The notes beneath the pieces were generated by a model, which made no database searches, was not told the origin of the DNA, and saw only the letters and a program-made list of their open reading frames with translations. From positions 372,001 to 436,000 of the forward strand of contig NZ_QAYX01000025.1 in NCBI RefSeq assembly GCF_003054705.1: 64,000 nt of DNA, written 5' to 3'. Origin of the DNA: Opitutus sp. ER46. Lineage in GTDB: Bacteria > Verrucomicrobiota > Verrucomicrobiia > Opitutales > Opitutaceae. Made by a program: the position numbers and the translations under genes. Numbering within the stretch: the first letter of the stretch is position 1; every line of letters begins with the position of its first letter. Shown in pieces: positions 16,891 to 26,063 of this stretch.

Positions 16891-18270
16891 CTAGTCTTTC
16901 GGCAGCGGCACCTGCAGCCGGAAGGCCGTGCCGGAGGAACTCGTCGCCAGCAACTCGAGCGTCGCGCCAATCTGGCGGGCGAGGAGCTGGCTGATCGCGA
17001 GTCCGAGCCCGGTTCCGCCTACGCGGCCCGTGCGGCCGGGTTCAAAGAGATGCGCGCGAATCGCGTCGGGGATGCCGCGGCCTTCGTCCTGCACGACCAG
17101 CGTCAGCATCGCCGCGCCGCGCGTGAGGTTCACGTCCACGTGCCGGCCGGGGTCCGTCGCTTCGATCGCGTTCTGCACGAGGTTGGTAGCTAGGAGGCAC
17201 ACCAGGCTGCCGCGGTGGCTGTCGATCGTGCCCGCGAAATTCCCGGTTACGGAGAGCGCAACGCCCTTGGCGGTGGCTGCGGCCTGGTTGCGATCCCGGA
17301 TCGTCGCCGCGAGCTCCGAGCCGGAAAGCTCATAGCTGGTCGCCGTACTCGTCTCTCCCAGCAGGGCCACGGTCTCGTGGATCATGCTCTGCATCCGTTC
17401 CGCATAGTTCGCGGCCGACTGCCACTCGGGCTCCTGGGCCGCGGGGTCGTTGGCGCGATCGGCCACCATGGCGCGCAGGCCGGCGACCGGGCCCTGGAGA
17501 CCATGGATCAGGTGCGAGGTGATGACGCCGAGCGCCGAGGTCTTGGCCGCCAGCGTCAGCTCGAAGTTCGCGCGGGTGAGGCGTTCGTTGCGCTCCGCGA
17601 TGATGCGCTGCGCCCGCTGGATGATCAGGTACGCGCCCGCCAGGACGATGATGATGAGCCCGCTGCCGATCGACAGCGTCTGGGTCGTGCGGCGGTTCAC
17701 GCCGGCGTCGATGCTGGCCAGCTCCCGCTGCAGTCGCTGGGCGTCGACGAGGCACTTCACGAAGCCCACCGCGTGCCCCGTGCCGGCCGCCTGCAGCGGC
17801 AGCAGCACCTCGAGCATCGGTTCGACCCGCGGCCGGCCGTCCCCGCGCTCGTCCATGAAGTAGCGATCGACTCGAAACTCGGGCATGAAGCGGCTGACGC
17901 GATCGCCGGCCAGCAGGCGGGCGTAGTCGTCCGGGGCGAGCTCGGTCGGCACCAGGGTGGTCGGCGAGACCTGGAGGAGATTGCCGTCGGCGTCGTAGAT
18001 CGAGACGCCGCGCATGCCCTGCACGACCTTGAGGACCGAGGGCAGCAGCATTTCGGAGACGAACGCATGATTGCTGGGGTCCGCCTCCGCCTCCCGCAGC
18101 TGGGCCTCCGCGATCAGGTACAGTACCGAGGCGTCGCGATCGATGATGGCGTCACGGACGTCCCGCCGCAGTTCGGTGCGGATCAGGAAGGTCGTCGCCG
18201 CGAAGATCGCGATCACGAGCACGCCCGTGATGAACGTGGCGACGGCGGGGCGCGAGGGCAGGTGTTTCAT
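16891..18270 (-). CDS. Membrane-bound sensor histidine kinase
   Basis: A 459-aa sensor kinase, partner of the NtrC-type regulator just upstream (4-nt ATGA overlap). It has a membrane helix at about 10-31, a periplasmic sensor region of about 170 residues, and a second helix at about 203-222. The dimerisation helix carries the probable phospho-acceptor His in ITSHLIHGLQGPVAGL, and an ATPase domain has the N-box (NLVQNAIEA), DEGRGIPD and GTGLGLAI. The residue after the His is Gly, where most kinases have Glu or Asp. Convergence with the flagellar cluster suggests, but does not prove, flagellar regulation. The start at 18270 is preferred over upstream codons because of the signal-anchor. Confidence 0.9.
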   Translation of the reverse strand: MKHLPSRPAVATFITGVLVIAIFAATTFLIRTELRRDVRDAIIDRDASVLYLIAEAQLREAEADPSNHAFVSEMLLPSVLKVVQGMRGVSIYDADGNLLQVSPTTLVPTELAPDDYARLLAGDRVSRFMPEFRVDRYFMDERGDGRPRVEPMLEVLLPLQAAGTGHAVGFVKCLVDAQRLQRELASIDAGVNRRTTQTLSIGSGLIIIVLAGAYLIIQRAQRIIAERNERLTRANFELTLAAKTSALGVITSHLIHGLQGPVAGLRAMVADRANDPAAQEPEWQSAANYAERMQSMIHETVALLGETSTATSYELSGSELAATIRDRNQAAATAKGVALSVTGNFAGTIDSHRGSLVCLLATNLVQNAIEATDPGRHVDVNLTRGAAMLTLVVQDEGRGIPDAIRAHLFEPGRTGRVGGTGLGLAISQLLARQIGATLELLATSSSGTAFRLQVPLPKD

Positions 18271-19670
18271 GCCGGGGTGGAGGCGCGCTTCTCGGCGCTG
18301 AGCCGATAGCGCAGGAACTCGCGGGTGACGCCGAGGCGGCGCGCCGCGGCCGAGACGTTGCCGTCGGTCACGCGCAGCGCTTCCTGCACCAGATCGTCGA
18401 TCACGGTGTCGACCGAGAAGCCCTCTTCCGGCAACGCCCAGGCCGGATTGCGCCACGCGGGTGCGCCGGCGGGGGACGGGGTTCCGAGATGGGCCAGGTC
18501 AAGCGCGTCGCCAGAACCGAAAATCAGCGCGCGCTCCAGCTCGTGTGCGAGTTCGCGGACGTTGCCGCGCCACGGTTGGGCGAGCAGCCGCGCCTCGCCG
18601 TCGGGGGTGAGGTGCAGCCCGGGAAGCCGGTGGCGGGCGGCGAGCCGCACCAGCAGGTGGCGGGCGAGCGGCAGGACGTCGCTCCCGCGTTCACGCAGCG
18701 GCGGGAGCGTCAGGTGCAGGAGATTGAGGCGGTGGTAGAGATCGGCGCGGAAGTGGCCTTCGTCGACCAGCTGCGCCAGCGGGCGGTTCGACGCGGCGAT
18801 CAGCCTCACGTCCACATGCACCTCATGGGTGCTGCCGACGCGGCGCAGCGTGCCATCCTCCACGGCGGTGAGCACCTTCGCTTGGGCCGCGGCGGAGAGG
18901 GAGCCGATCTCATCGAGGAAGAGCGTCCCGCCGTCGGCCGCTTCGAACAGCCCGGTCCGGGCCTGGCGGGCATCGGTGAACGCGCCGCGCTCGTGGCCGA
19001 ACAGCTCCGACTCGGCCAGGGCATCGGGCAGCGTGGCGCAGTTGACGCTGAGGAAGGTGCGGCGCGAGCGCGGGCCCTGCCGGTGGAGCCAGCGGGCGAG
19101 GGCGGTCTTGCCCGTGCCGGTCTCGCCTTCGATCAGCACCGGCGGGAGCGAGCGCTCGAGCCGCCGTTCGGCGGTGAGGATCGATTCGAGCTTGGCGCGC
19201 ACGCCGGCGAGGGCGGGCGTGAAGTGGAAGAGGTCGGCCTCCTGCGTGAGCTCCTCGGTCCGGTACTCGTCGCGCCGCGTCGCGATCCGGTTCTCCCGGC
19301 AGCGCCGGAAGGCGAGGGGGAGCTCCTCGAGCTCGAACGGTTTCGCGAGGTAGTCGCCGGCGCCGAGCCGCATGGCATCGACCGCGCGTTTCACCCCGCC
19401 AAACGCCGTCATCACGACCACCCCGGTGTTCTCGGAGAACGCGCCCTCGCGCAGGAGTTCGAGCGCCTCGCCGTCGGGCAGGTGCAGGTCGACCAGCGCA
19501 AAATCGAAATGGGCCTCGCGCAGGATCCGGCGCGCCTGTTCCAAGTTGCCGACCTCGGTCACGTCTGCGCGTTGCGCCGTGAGATAGGCCACGCAGCGCT
19601 TGCGGAGACCGGGGTCGTCTTCGAGCACGAGGATTTCGCTGCCCGCCGGGAGTACGGATTGGTCAGCCAT
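18267..19670 (-). CDS. NtrC-family sigma-54-dependent response regulator (GAFTDA variant)
   Basis: A 467-aa regulator with receiver domain (phospho-Asp D61 in ALVDLHLPDG; Lys in LAKPF), AAA+ domain (Walker A GETGTGK at 182-188; Walker B TLFLDEIG; Arg finger region FRADLYHRLN) and a C-terminal Fis-type helix-turn-helix (VSAAARRLGVTREFLRYRL). The sigma-54 contact loop reads GAFTDA at 229-234 instead of GAFTGA. The start at the ATG at 19670 matches the beginning of the receiver domain. By context it is a candidate FleR/FlgR-like activator of the flagellar genes. Confidence 0.92.
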   Translation of the reverse strand: MADQSVLPAGSEILVLEDDPGLRKRCVAYLTAQRADVTEVGNLEQARRILREAHFDFALVDLHLPDGEALELLREGAFSENTGVVVMTAFGGVKRAVDAMRLGAGDYLAKPFELEELPLAFRRCRENRIATRRDEYRTEELTQEADLFHFTPALAGVRAKLESILTAERRLERSLPPVLIEGETGTGKTALARWLHRQGPRSRRTFLSVNCATLPDALAESELFGHERGAFTDARQARTGLFEAADGGTLFLDEIGSLSAAAQAKVLTAVEDGTLRRVGSTHEVHVDVRLIAASNRPLAQLVDEGHFRADLYHRLNLLHLTLPPLRERGSDVLPLARHLLVRLAARHRLPGLHLTPDGEARLLAQPWRGNVRELAHELERALIFGSGDALDLAHLGTPSPAGAPAWRNPAWALPEEGFSVDTVIDDLVQEALRVTDGNVSAAARRLGVTREFLRYRLSAEKRASTPA

Positions 19671-19798
19671 CGGCCGGCTAATGCGCGGGAAATTACCTTT
19701 CGGGGCAACGCAAAAGGTGTTCAGCGGGGGCCCGTTGCGGCGCGGCGACCGCCATGCGGTCGGTTGACACCACCAAGGCGGCGGGCTGAGTGGGACGG

Positions 19799-21460
19799 AT
19801 GCGAACGTTCCTGCTGCTGGCCGCCTTATCCACCATGTTGTCATCCGCCTCCCTTTCCGCCGCCAACTCCGGCGTGCCTGATCTCGCCGCCCTCGAACGG
19901 ATGCACGCCCGGTTCGTCCCGGTGGAGCTGGGCGTGGATGTCTCCCGGTTGCCGGCAAACGAGCGGGTGGCGCTGCAGAAGATGATCGCGGCGGCCAAGG
20001 TCTTCGACGCCTTGTTCCTGCGTCAGGCCGATCCCCTCAACGAGACCCGGCTGGTCGGGCTGCTGCGCGATGAATCGCCGCTCGGGCGGGCCCGCCTGCA
20101 GTACTTCCGGCTGAATGCCGGCCCATGGTCTGCCCTCGACGAACACGCTCCATTCCTGCCGGGCGTCGGCCCGAAATCCACCGCCGGCAACTTCTATCCG
20201 GCGGGTGCCACGCGCGAGGAGATCGACCACTGGATCCGGCAGTTGCCCGAGACGGAGCGCGCCGCCGCGACCGGCTTCTTCACGACGATCCGCCGCGACC
20301 CGGCCGGGCGCTTCGTGATCGTGCCGTACAGCCTCGAGTATCAGGGCGAGCTTGCCGAGGCGGCCCGGCTTCTCCGCGAGGCTGCCGCCGCCACGAGCCA
20401 ACCGACGCTGAAGGCGTACCTCGAGAAGCGGGCCGAGGCCTTCATCACCAATGACTATTACGCGAGCGATGTCGCCTGGATGGAACTCGACGCCTCGATC
20501 GAGCCCACGATCGGGCCGTACGAGACCTACGGTGACGGCTGGTTCAACTACAAGGCGGCCTTCGAGGCCTTCATCGCGCTGACCGACGACGCCGAGACCG
20601 CGAAGCTCACCCGCTTCAGCGGCCAGCTTCAGGATGTCGAGGATCACCTGCCGATCGACCCGCAGTACCGCCGCGCGAAACTCGGCGGCTACGCCCCGAT
20701 CCGCGTCGTGAACCTCGCGTTTGCCTCCGGCGACGCCAACCACGGCGTCCAGACCGCCGCCTTCAACTTGCCGAACGACGAGCGCGTCGTCGCCGAGAAG
20801 GGCTCGAAGCGCGTGCTGCTCCGCAACGTCCAGCAGGCGAAATTCGACCGCGTGCTGCGGCCGATCGCGGCCCGGGTGCTGGCGCCCGGCGACCAGCCTC
20901 ACGTCGCGTTCGACCCGTTCTTCACCCACATCCTCATGCACGAGCTGATGCATGGACTCGGGCCTCAGGCGCTGCGCGTCGACGGACGCGAGACGACGGT
21001 CCGCCACCAACTGCGCGAACTCTACGGCACGATCGAGGAGGCCAAGGCCGACATCTCCGGGCTCTGGGCGCTGCAGTACTTGATGGACAAGGGCGAACTC
21101 GACCCGGCCGGCGAGCGTGCGCTGTACACGACCTTCCTCGCGTCAACGTTCCGCACGCTTCGCTTCGGACTGACCGAGGCGCATGCGAAGGGCATGGCGC
21201 TCCAGGTGAACTGGCTGCTCGACGCTGGCGCGATCACGGTCGCGGCCGACGGCACCTTCGCGCTGGATGCCGCCCGGATGAAGGCCGCCGTGACCGGCCT
21301 GACCCGCGAGATCATGATGATTCAGGCGACGGGCGATTATGCCCGCGCGCAGGCCCTCCTGCAGCGGATGGTCGTGCTGCGGCCGGAGGTCGCCCGCGCG
21401 CTCGAACGGCTGCGCGACCTGCCGGTCGACATCGAGCCGCGCTACGTTTCCGCCGACTGA
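19799..21460 (+). CDS. Secreted M49-like (dipeptidyl peptidase III-like) zinc metallopeptidase
   Basis: A 553-aa protein with a signal peptide (about 1-23, ending LSAANS). The zinc site reads HELMHGLGP at 381-389, and the third ligand region is IEEAKADISGLWALQYL from about 412. These are the two signatures of peptidase family M49. Classical DPP III has HELLGH (HExxxH); here the spacing is the five-residue HExxH, as in the DPP III-like domain fused to Nudix in plants. It is predicted to act in the periplasm or outside on short peptides. ATG at 19799 is used; GTG at 19790 is the alternative. Confidence 0.85.
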   Translation: MRTFLLLAALSTMLSSASLSAANSGVPDLAALERMHARFVPVELGVDVSRLPANERVALQKMIAAAKVFDALFLRQADPLNETRLVGLLRDESPLGRARLQYFRLNAGPWSALDEHAPFLPGVGPKSTAGNFYPAGATREEIDHWIRQLPETERAAATGFFTTIRRDPAGRFVIVPYSLEYQGELAEAARLLREAAAATSQPTLKAYLEKRAEAFITNDYYASDVAWMELDASIEPTIGPYETYGDGWFNYKAAFEAFIALTDDAETAKLTRFSGQLQDVEDHLPIDPQYRRAKLGGYAPIRVVNLAFASGDANHGVQTAAFNLPNDERVVAEKGSKRVLLRNVQQAKFDRVLRPIAARVLAPGDQPHVAFDPFFTHILMHELMHGLGPQALRVDGRETTVRHQLRELYGTIEEAKADISGLWALQYLMDKGELDPAGERALYTTFLASTFRTLRFGLTEAHAKGMALQVNWLLDAGAITVAADGTFALDAARMKAAVTGLTREIMMIQATGDYARAQALLQRMVVLRPEVARALERLRDLPVDIEPRYVSAD

Positions 21461-21464
21461 CGAC

Positions 21465-22553
21465 TCAGGCGACGGCCGGCACGATCCGATCGGTCGTGCC
21501 GGGCGGGCGCGCCGACGCGCGGACCACCACCTCGACGGGAAAGACAATGGGCGGCGCGTCCGCGGCAACCTGCCGCTCGATGCGCCCCAGCAGCAGTTCG
21601 ACGGCGCGGGCGCCCATCGTGCGGAGCGGTTGGTGCACCGACGTGAGTTGGGGGACGCTGATGCGGGCGGCCAGGGTGTCGTCGAAACCGGCAACCGAAA
21701 CGTCGTCGGGCACGCGCAGGCCCGCTTCCGCCAGGGCTTCCATCACGCCCACGGCGATGCTGTCGCTGGCGCCGAAAATGGCCTGGGGCAGTCGCGCACC
21801 GGGATGCTGCCGCAGCCACTGGCGCAAGGCGTCCCGTCCGCCTTCGACCGAGTAACTGCCGGCTGAGATCAGGAGATCGGCGCGCACCGGAATGTGTTCG
21901 GTGGCGAGCGCGCGCCGATAGCCACGCACGCGGCGTTGCGCGCCGGTCATGCCCTCCGGGCCGACGACGTGCATGATGCGCTGGTGCCCCTGGGAGACCA
22001 GCATCCGCACCATCTCGTAGGCGCCGCGCTCCTCGTCGCTCTCGATGTTGATCACGTCCTCGAGCTGCGAATTGGCGTGGATGGAGACGAACGGCGTGTG
22101 CGTCGGCAGGACGTTCTCCTTCGGCGAAAACGTCGGGGCGACCAGGATCAGGCCGTCGATCCTCCCGTCGCACATCGTCCGTAGCCGGCTCGCGTCCGGG
22201 CCCCAGTTGTGGAGCGAAAACACCGTCGTGTTCTGGTCCCGGGCGGCGGCGGCGGCCATGATGCCGTTGAAGAGCTCGAGGAAGTAATGGTTGATCTCGC
22301 CGCCGGAGAAAACGGCCGCCACGCCGATCGTCTGCATGCGGCGGTTGGCGAGCGCCCGGGCGGCCGCGTTGGGGCGGTAATCCAGTTGCGCTGCGGCCTT
22401 CAGGATGCGCCGTCGCGTCTCGTCGGAAATGCGCGACGACGTGCGCGCGCCGTTGAGGACCGCGGAGGCCGCCATGGCCGACACGCCCGCCATGCGACCG
22501 ACATCAGCGAGCGTGGCGGCGCGGAGCGGACGGGAGCTTTTCGATTTCGGCAT
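21465..22553 (-). CDS. LacI-family transcriptional regulator
   Basis: LacI/GalR-type repressor, 362 aa. The N-terminal helix-turn-helix and hinge are clear (TLADVGRMAGVSAMAASAVLNG, then the hinge helix RPNAAARALANRR), followed by a periplasmic-binding-protein-like effector domain (AAVFSGGEINHYFLELF; FGASDSIAVGVMEALAEAGLRVPDDVSVAGFDDT). It is convergent with the M49 gene and lies beside the lipoprotein and GH74 genes, which makes it a candidate sugar-responsive regulator of the latter. The effector is unknown. Confidence 0.93.
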   Translation of the reverse strand: MPKSKSSRPLRAATLADVGRMAGVSAMAASAVLNGARTSSRISDETRRRILKAAAQLDYRPNAAARALANRRMQTIGVAAVFSGGEINHYFLELFNGIMAAAAARDQNTTVFSLHNWGPDASRLRTMCDGRIDGLILVAPTFSPKENVLPTHTPFVSIHANSQLEDVINIESDEERGAYEMVRMLVSQGHQRIMHVVGPEGMTGAQRRVRGYRRALATEHIPVRADLLISAGSYSVEGGRDALRQWLRQHPGARLPQAIFGASDSIAVGVMEALAEAGLRVPDDVSVAGFDDTLAARISVPQLTSVHQPLRTMGARAVELLLGRIERQVAADAPPIVFPVEVVVRASARPPGTTDRIVPAVA

Positions 22554-22617
22554 GGCGGAGGTTGACTGCGGGGACCGCGGCGGGGGCGGCCCGCGCGTGG
22601 CCGCGGCCGGCCGGGGC

Positions 22618-23151
22618 TCAGTACTTTTCGCCCCACTTCGCCCGCATGGATTCCTTGATCATCGGCGGGTAGATGGAGACGTGGTTGAAGGTGATCGTCT
22701 CGCCGGCGGTGGTGGTGAGCGTGAAACGGTAGACGCGCATCGAGGACGTGATCTGGAACAGCCAGGCCATGCGCCGATCCTCGGCGGCGATGATATCGGT
22801 CTTCCCCATCCAGCTGTTCTTTTCGAATTTGGGGTTGGCCTCGTCGAGGAGCAGGGCGGGTTTCTCGTCGGAGATGTCCTCGATTCGCAACCGCTGCAGC
22901 GCGGGGGCCTTGGCGGTCGCACTCATGCCGAACTGGTAATACGCCTGGCGGTTTTCCTTGCCGGGAAAGACCATCGCGAGCTCGACACGGTAGCCACCGC
23001 CCTCGCCCTGCGGCGGACCCTTGGACGTGAGCGGCACGTTGATCTTGCCGCCGTCAGAGATGGGCACGACCGCGAGAATTTCTCCGGTCTGGCAGCCACT
23101 CAGAAACGCGGCGAGGCTCAGGAGGAATGCAAGCAGGCAGGGGAGACGCAT
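22618..23151 (-). CDS. Unrecognised lipoprotein
   Basis: A 177-aa exported protein with an n-region, hydrophobic core and lipobox LSGC (Cys20), so it is likely anchored to a membrane. The mature part is mainly beta by appearance, with alternating hydrophobic residues and no motif I recognise. It is 64 nt upstream, in map order, of the LacI stop-to-start region and divergent from GH74 with 120 bp between the two starts. It could be an accessory to xyloglucan processing, but nothing in the sequence shows this. Confidence 0.75.
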   Translation of the reverse strand: MRLPCLLAFLLSLAAFLSGCQTGEILAVVPISDGGKINVPLTSKGPPQGEGGGYRVELAMVFPGKENRQAYYQFGMSATAKAPALQRLRIEDISDEKPALLLDEANPKFEKNSWMGKTDIIAAEDRRMAWLFQITSSMRVYRFTLTTTAGETITFNHVSIYPPMIKESMRAKWGEKY

Positions 23152-23271
23152 GCCGCCAGCACGAACAGAAACCGGGCGCGGTGCAATCCTCGGAAAGCCC
23201 CTGTGGGGGCGCGGCGAAAAAACGGTGGCGGCGCGCCGGCGCGGCTCGTTACCGTGCCCGGCGTGACCCCA

Positions 23272-25434
23272 ATGATTCGGCTTACCCCCCGGAAGCTCAC
23301 GTGCTGGGCCGCGTGCAGCCTCTTCCTGCTTGGTTGCGCGGTCCTGCCGGCCGCCAGTCCCGATGCCGTCCTGCCGTACGTGTGGCGCGATGTCGCCATC
23401 CACGGCGGCGGTTACGTCACCGGACTCGTCTATCACCCGGCCCAGCCGGACCTCCTGTACGCGCGCACCGACGTGGGCGGGGTCTTCCGGTGGAACGCGC
23501 GGGCGGAGCGTTGGACCGCGCTCAACGACGCGCTGGGGCAGGACGAGGCCGAGTGGCTGGGGGTGTTGAGCCTGGCCGTCGATCCGCAGGATCCCAACCA
23601 GCTCTACCTCGCCTGCGGTTCGTACACCCAACCTTGGGCGAAGCCGGCCGCCCTGCTGCGGTCCTCCGACCAGGGACGCTCCTGGACCGCGACGCCGCTG
23701 CCCTTCAGGCTCGGGGCCAACGAAGACGGCCGCTCGATGGGCGAACGCCTGCAGGTGGATCCGCGGCAGGGTGGGGTCCTCTGGCTCGGCACCACGCGCG
23801 ACGGGCTGTGGCGCAGTGCGGACCATGGGCGCACCTGGGCGCGCGTGGCGCGGTTCCCCGCGACGGCCGTCGCGCTGGTTTGTCTCGCGCCGCAGGCGAC
23901 CGGAGACCTGACGCGCACCGTGTACGTCGCCACGGCCGATGCCGCCGCACCGGTCCTTTACCGGACCGAGGACGCCGGCGAAACCTGGGCGCCAGTTCCC
24001 GGCCAGCCGGCGAAGTTCGTGGTGCACCACGCTGCGTTCGCCGCCGACGGCGCCCTGTACCTGGCGGCGGGCAATGGGATCGGACCCAACGATGTGACGG
24101 ACGGTGCGGTTTGGAAGTACGTGCCGGCCGACGCGCGCTGGACCGACGTCACGCCGCTGCGACCCGATGCCGGGCGCGGCGATCGTTTTGGCTACGCTGG
24201 TCTCGCCGTCGACCCGGGGGCCGCCGGCACCGTCCTGGTTTCCACCCTCGACCGCTGGAAGTATCGCGATGAAGTCTTCCGCACCACCGATGGCGGCGGC
24301 ACCTGGCGGCCGCTGGTCGCGGGCGCGCAATGGGACGACCGCGCCACGCCCTACATCCACGCGCTCAAGCCGCATTGGTTTGGCGCGGTGGCGCTCGACC
24401 CCGCCGATCGGGCGCGCGCCTGGATCGTGACGGGATATGGCGTGTGGGCGACCCGCGGGCTCGAAGCCGCGGAGCGGGGTGAGGCGCCCACGTGGCGCTT
24501 CGAGAACGAGGGGCTGGAAGAGACGGTCATCGACGAGCTGATCAGCCCGCCGGCCGGCGCACCGCTGCTCAGCGCGATGCCGGATCTCGGCGGCTTTCGG
24601 CATGACGACCTGAGCCGCTCGCCAGCGGCCGGCATGTTCCAACCGTTCCAGCGGGGCAACCCGTCGCTCGCGATGGCGGCGCAGCGCCCCGAGATCTTCG
24701 TGCGCACGCTCGAAGGCGAGGCGCGCGGCGCGATCTCGACCGATGGCGGGACAACCTGGACTCCGTTCAAAGCGCACCCGCCGCTGCCCGCCCGGGTCGG
24801 CGCGATCGCGATCAGCGTGGACGCCGCCACGCTCCTCTGGCTGCCCACCGGATCCGCGCCGTATCGCTCGACCGATCGCGGCGCCACCTGGCAGGCCGCG
24901 CAGGGACCGGTGCAGGCCTCCACGGACTTCTTCATCGACCGGCCCGTGGCCGACGCGGTGAACCCGCAACGCTTCTATATCTACGGACGGAAATCGGGCC
25001 GGGTGTTCGGCAGTACCGATGCCGGTGCGAGCTTCCGCCAACTCGCCCGCGTGCCGCAGGAGGGCGGGCCGTTGCGCGTCGAGCCCGGTCGGGAGGGCCA
25101 CCTCTGGCTGCCGACGCGGCGCGGGCTGTTGGTATCCACGGATGCCGGACGTTCGTTCCAGCCCTGCGCGGGCGTGGAGCGCGCGAGCCAGGTCGGCTTC
25201 GGACGGGCGGCGCCGGGCCGGGCCCGCGCGGCGGTGTTCCTGCTGGGGCAGGTGAGCGGTGTCACCGCGTACTTCCGGTCCGACGACAGCGGCGCCACGT
25301 GGCTCCGCATCTCCGACGCCCAGCATCAGTTTGGCTGGGTGCGGACGCTGACGGGTGATCCGCGGGTCTTCGGTCGCGTGTACGTCGGCACCAGCGGTCG
25401 CGGCATTGTGTACGGCGATCCGGCAGCCAAGTGA
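23272..25434 (+). CDS. GH74-type xyloglucanase, lipoprotein form
   Basis: A 720-aa glycoside hydrolase with a double beta-propeller built from BNR-like repeats (many S/T-D-x-G-x-T-W units). The N-terminal block VAIHGGGYVTGLVYHP...LLYARTDVGGVFRWN is diagnostic for GH74, and the two Asp positions expected to be catalytic are present: D67 in ARTDVGG and D438 in SAMPDLGGF. A lipobox (FLLGC, Cys22) suggests surface anchoring. It is predicted to cut the xyloglucan backbone. ATG at 23272 is used; GTG at 23263 is possible. Confidence 0.9.
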   Translation: MIRLTPRKLTCWAACSLFLLGCAVLPAASPDAVLPYVWRDVAIHGGGYVTGLVYHPAQPDLLYARTDVGGVFRWNARAERWTALNDALGQDEAEWLGVLSLAVDPQDPNQLYLACGSYTQPWAKPAALLRSSDQGRSWTATPLPFRLGANEDGRSMGERLQVDPRQGGVLWLGTTRDGLWRSADHGRTWARVARFPATAVALVCLAPQATGDLTRTVYVATADAAAPVLYRTEDAGETWAPVPGQPAKFVVHHAAFAADGALYLAAGNGIGPNDVTDGAVWKYVPADARWTDVTPLRPDAGRGDRFGYAGLAVDPGAAGTVLVSTLDRWKYRDEVFRTTDGGGTWRPLVAGAQWDDRATPYIHALKPHWFGAVALDPADRARAWIVTGYGVWATRGLEAAERGEAPTWRFENEGLEETVIDELISPPAGAPLLSAMPDLGGFRHDDLSRSPAAGMFQPFQRGNPSLAMAAQRPEIFVRTLEGEARGAISTDGGTTWTPFKAHPPLPARVGAIAISVDAATLLWLPTGSAPYRSTDRGATWQAAQGPVQASTDFFIDRPVADAVNPQRFYIYGRKSGRVFGSTDAGASFRQLARVPQEGGPLRVEPGREGHLWLPTRRGLLVSTDAGRSFQPCAGVERASQVGFGRAAPGRARAAVFLLGQVSGVTAYFRSDDSGATWLRISDAQHQFGWVRTLTGDPRVFGRVYVGTSGRGIVYGDPAAK

Positions 25435-25476
25435 ACCGGCACGAGCGGCCGCCGACGGGACGCGTTGCCCAGCCGA

Positions 25477-25950
25477 TCAGAGCACGGTGCTGATCCGCAG
25501 CGGCGCGGGCCGGCCGGGCAGGCGCACCTCGTCGCCGACTCGCTTGCCCACCAGGTCGCGGCCGAGCGGCGACTGTGGCGTGATCACGAGGACGTCGCGA
25601 CCGTCGACGGAGAGCTCGATCCCGCCGGCGCGGGGGCCGACGAAGTACCACTGCGTGGCGCGGCCGTTGGCGAGGCCGACGACGGCGCCGAGCGCGATGG
25701 CTGCGTCGGGCGCGAAGGCCGGCACGGGCAGGCTCGCGTACTGCGCGATGTTGTCACTGATTTCACGCACGAGTCGCGCCTGCCCCTGGGCGAGGTACGC
25801 CGCCTCCTGGCTGTGCATGTCGTACTTGTTCTCGGGCCGGCTCTCCTCGCTGATCGCCTCGTCGCGCGACGTTTCCGCGGCGGCGCGTTGTTGCGCCAGA
25901 TCGGCCTGCAGACGGTCCAAGATGGCTTGGCGGAGGGCGGTCTTGTTCAC
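25477..25950 (-). CDS. GreA/GreB C-terminal-domain protein
   Basis: A 157-aa protein of the GreA/GreB-like group. An N-terminal coiled coil (ALRQAILDRLQADLAQQRAAAETSRDEA, then ESRPENKYDMHSQEAAYLAQGQ) is followed by the FKBP-like C-terminal domain (about 85-157; TPQSPLGRDLVGKRVGDEVRL is the usual Gre motif). The coiled coil lacks the typical Gre tip sequence, so RNA-cleavage stimulation is uncertain; it may be a secondary-channel regulator of RNA polymerase. The GTG at 25950 fits the family start; a longer frame from 26019 exists. Confidence 0.8.
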   Translation of the reverse strand: MNKTALRQAILDRLQADLAQQRAAAETSRDEAISEESRPENKYDMHSQEAAYLAQGQARLVREISDNIAQYASLPVPAFAPDAAIALGAVVGLANGRATQWYFVGPRAGGIELSVDGRDVLVITPQSPLGRDLVGKRVGDEVRLPGRPAPLRISTVL

Positions 25951-26063
25951 GCGTGAGGGAAATATTTCGTAAAAGCTCCGCGGCGGGTTTTTTACTGGAA
26001 CCGCTGAATGGCGGGCCACATGTTCACCGGCGTTCTGTCCCGCTTGTCAACGGGCTTTCCGGC

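Noticed and set aside
19764-19792. Sigma-70 promoter for the M49 gene based on a perfect TTGACA
   Set aside because: At 17 bp the -10 would be TGAGTG, which is poor; not called.
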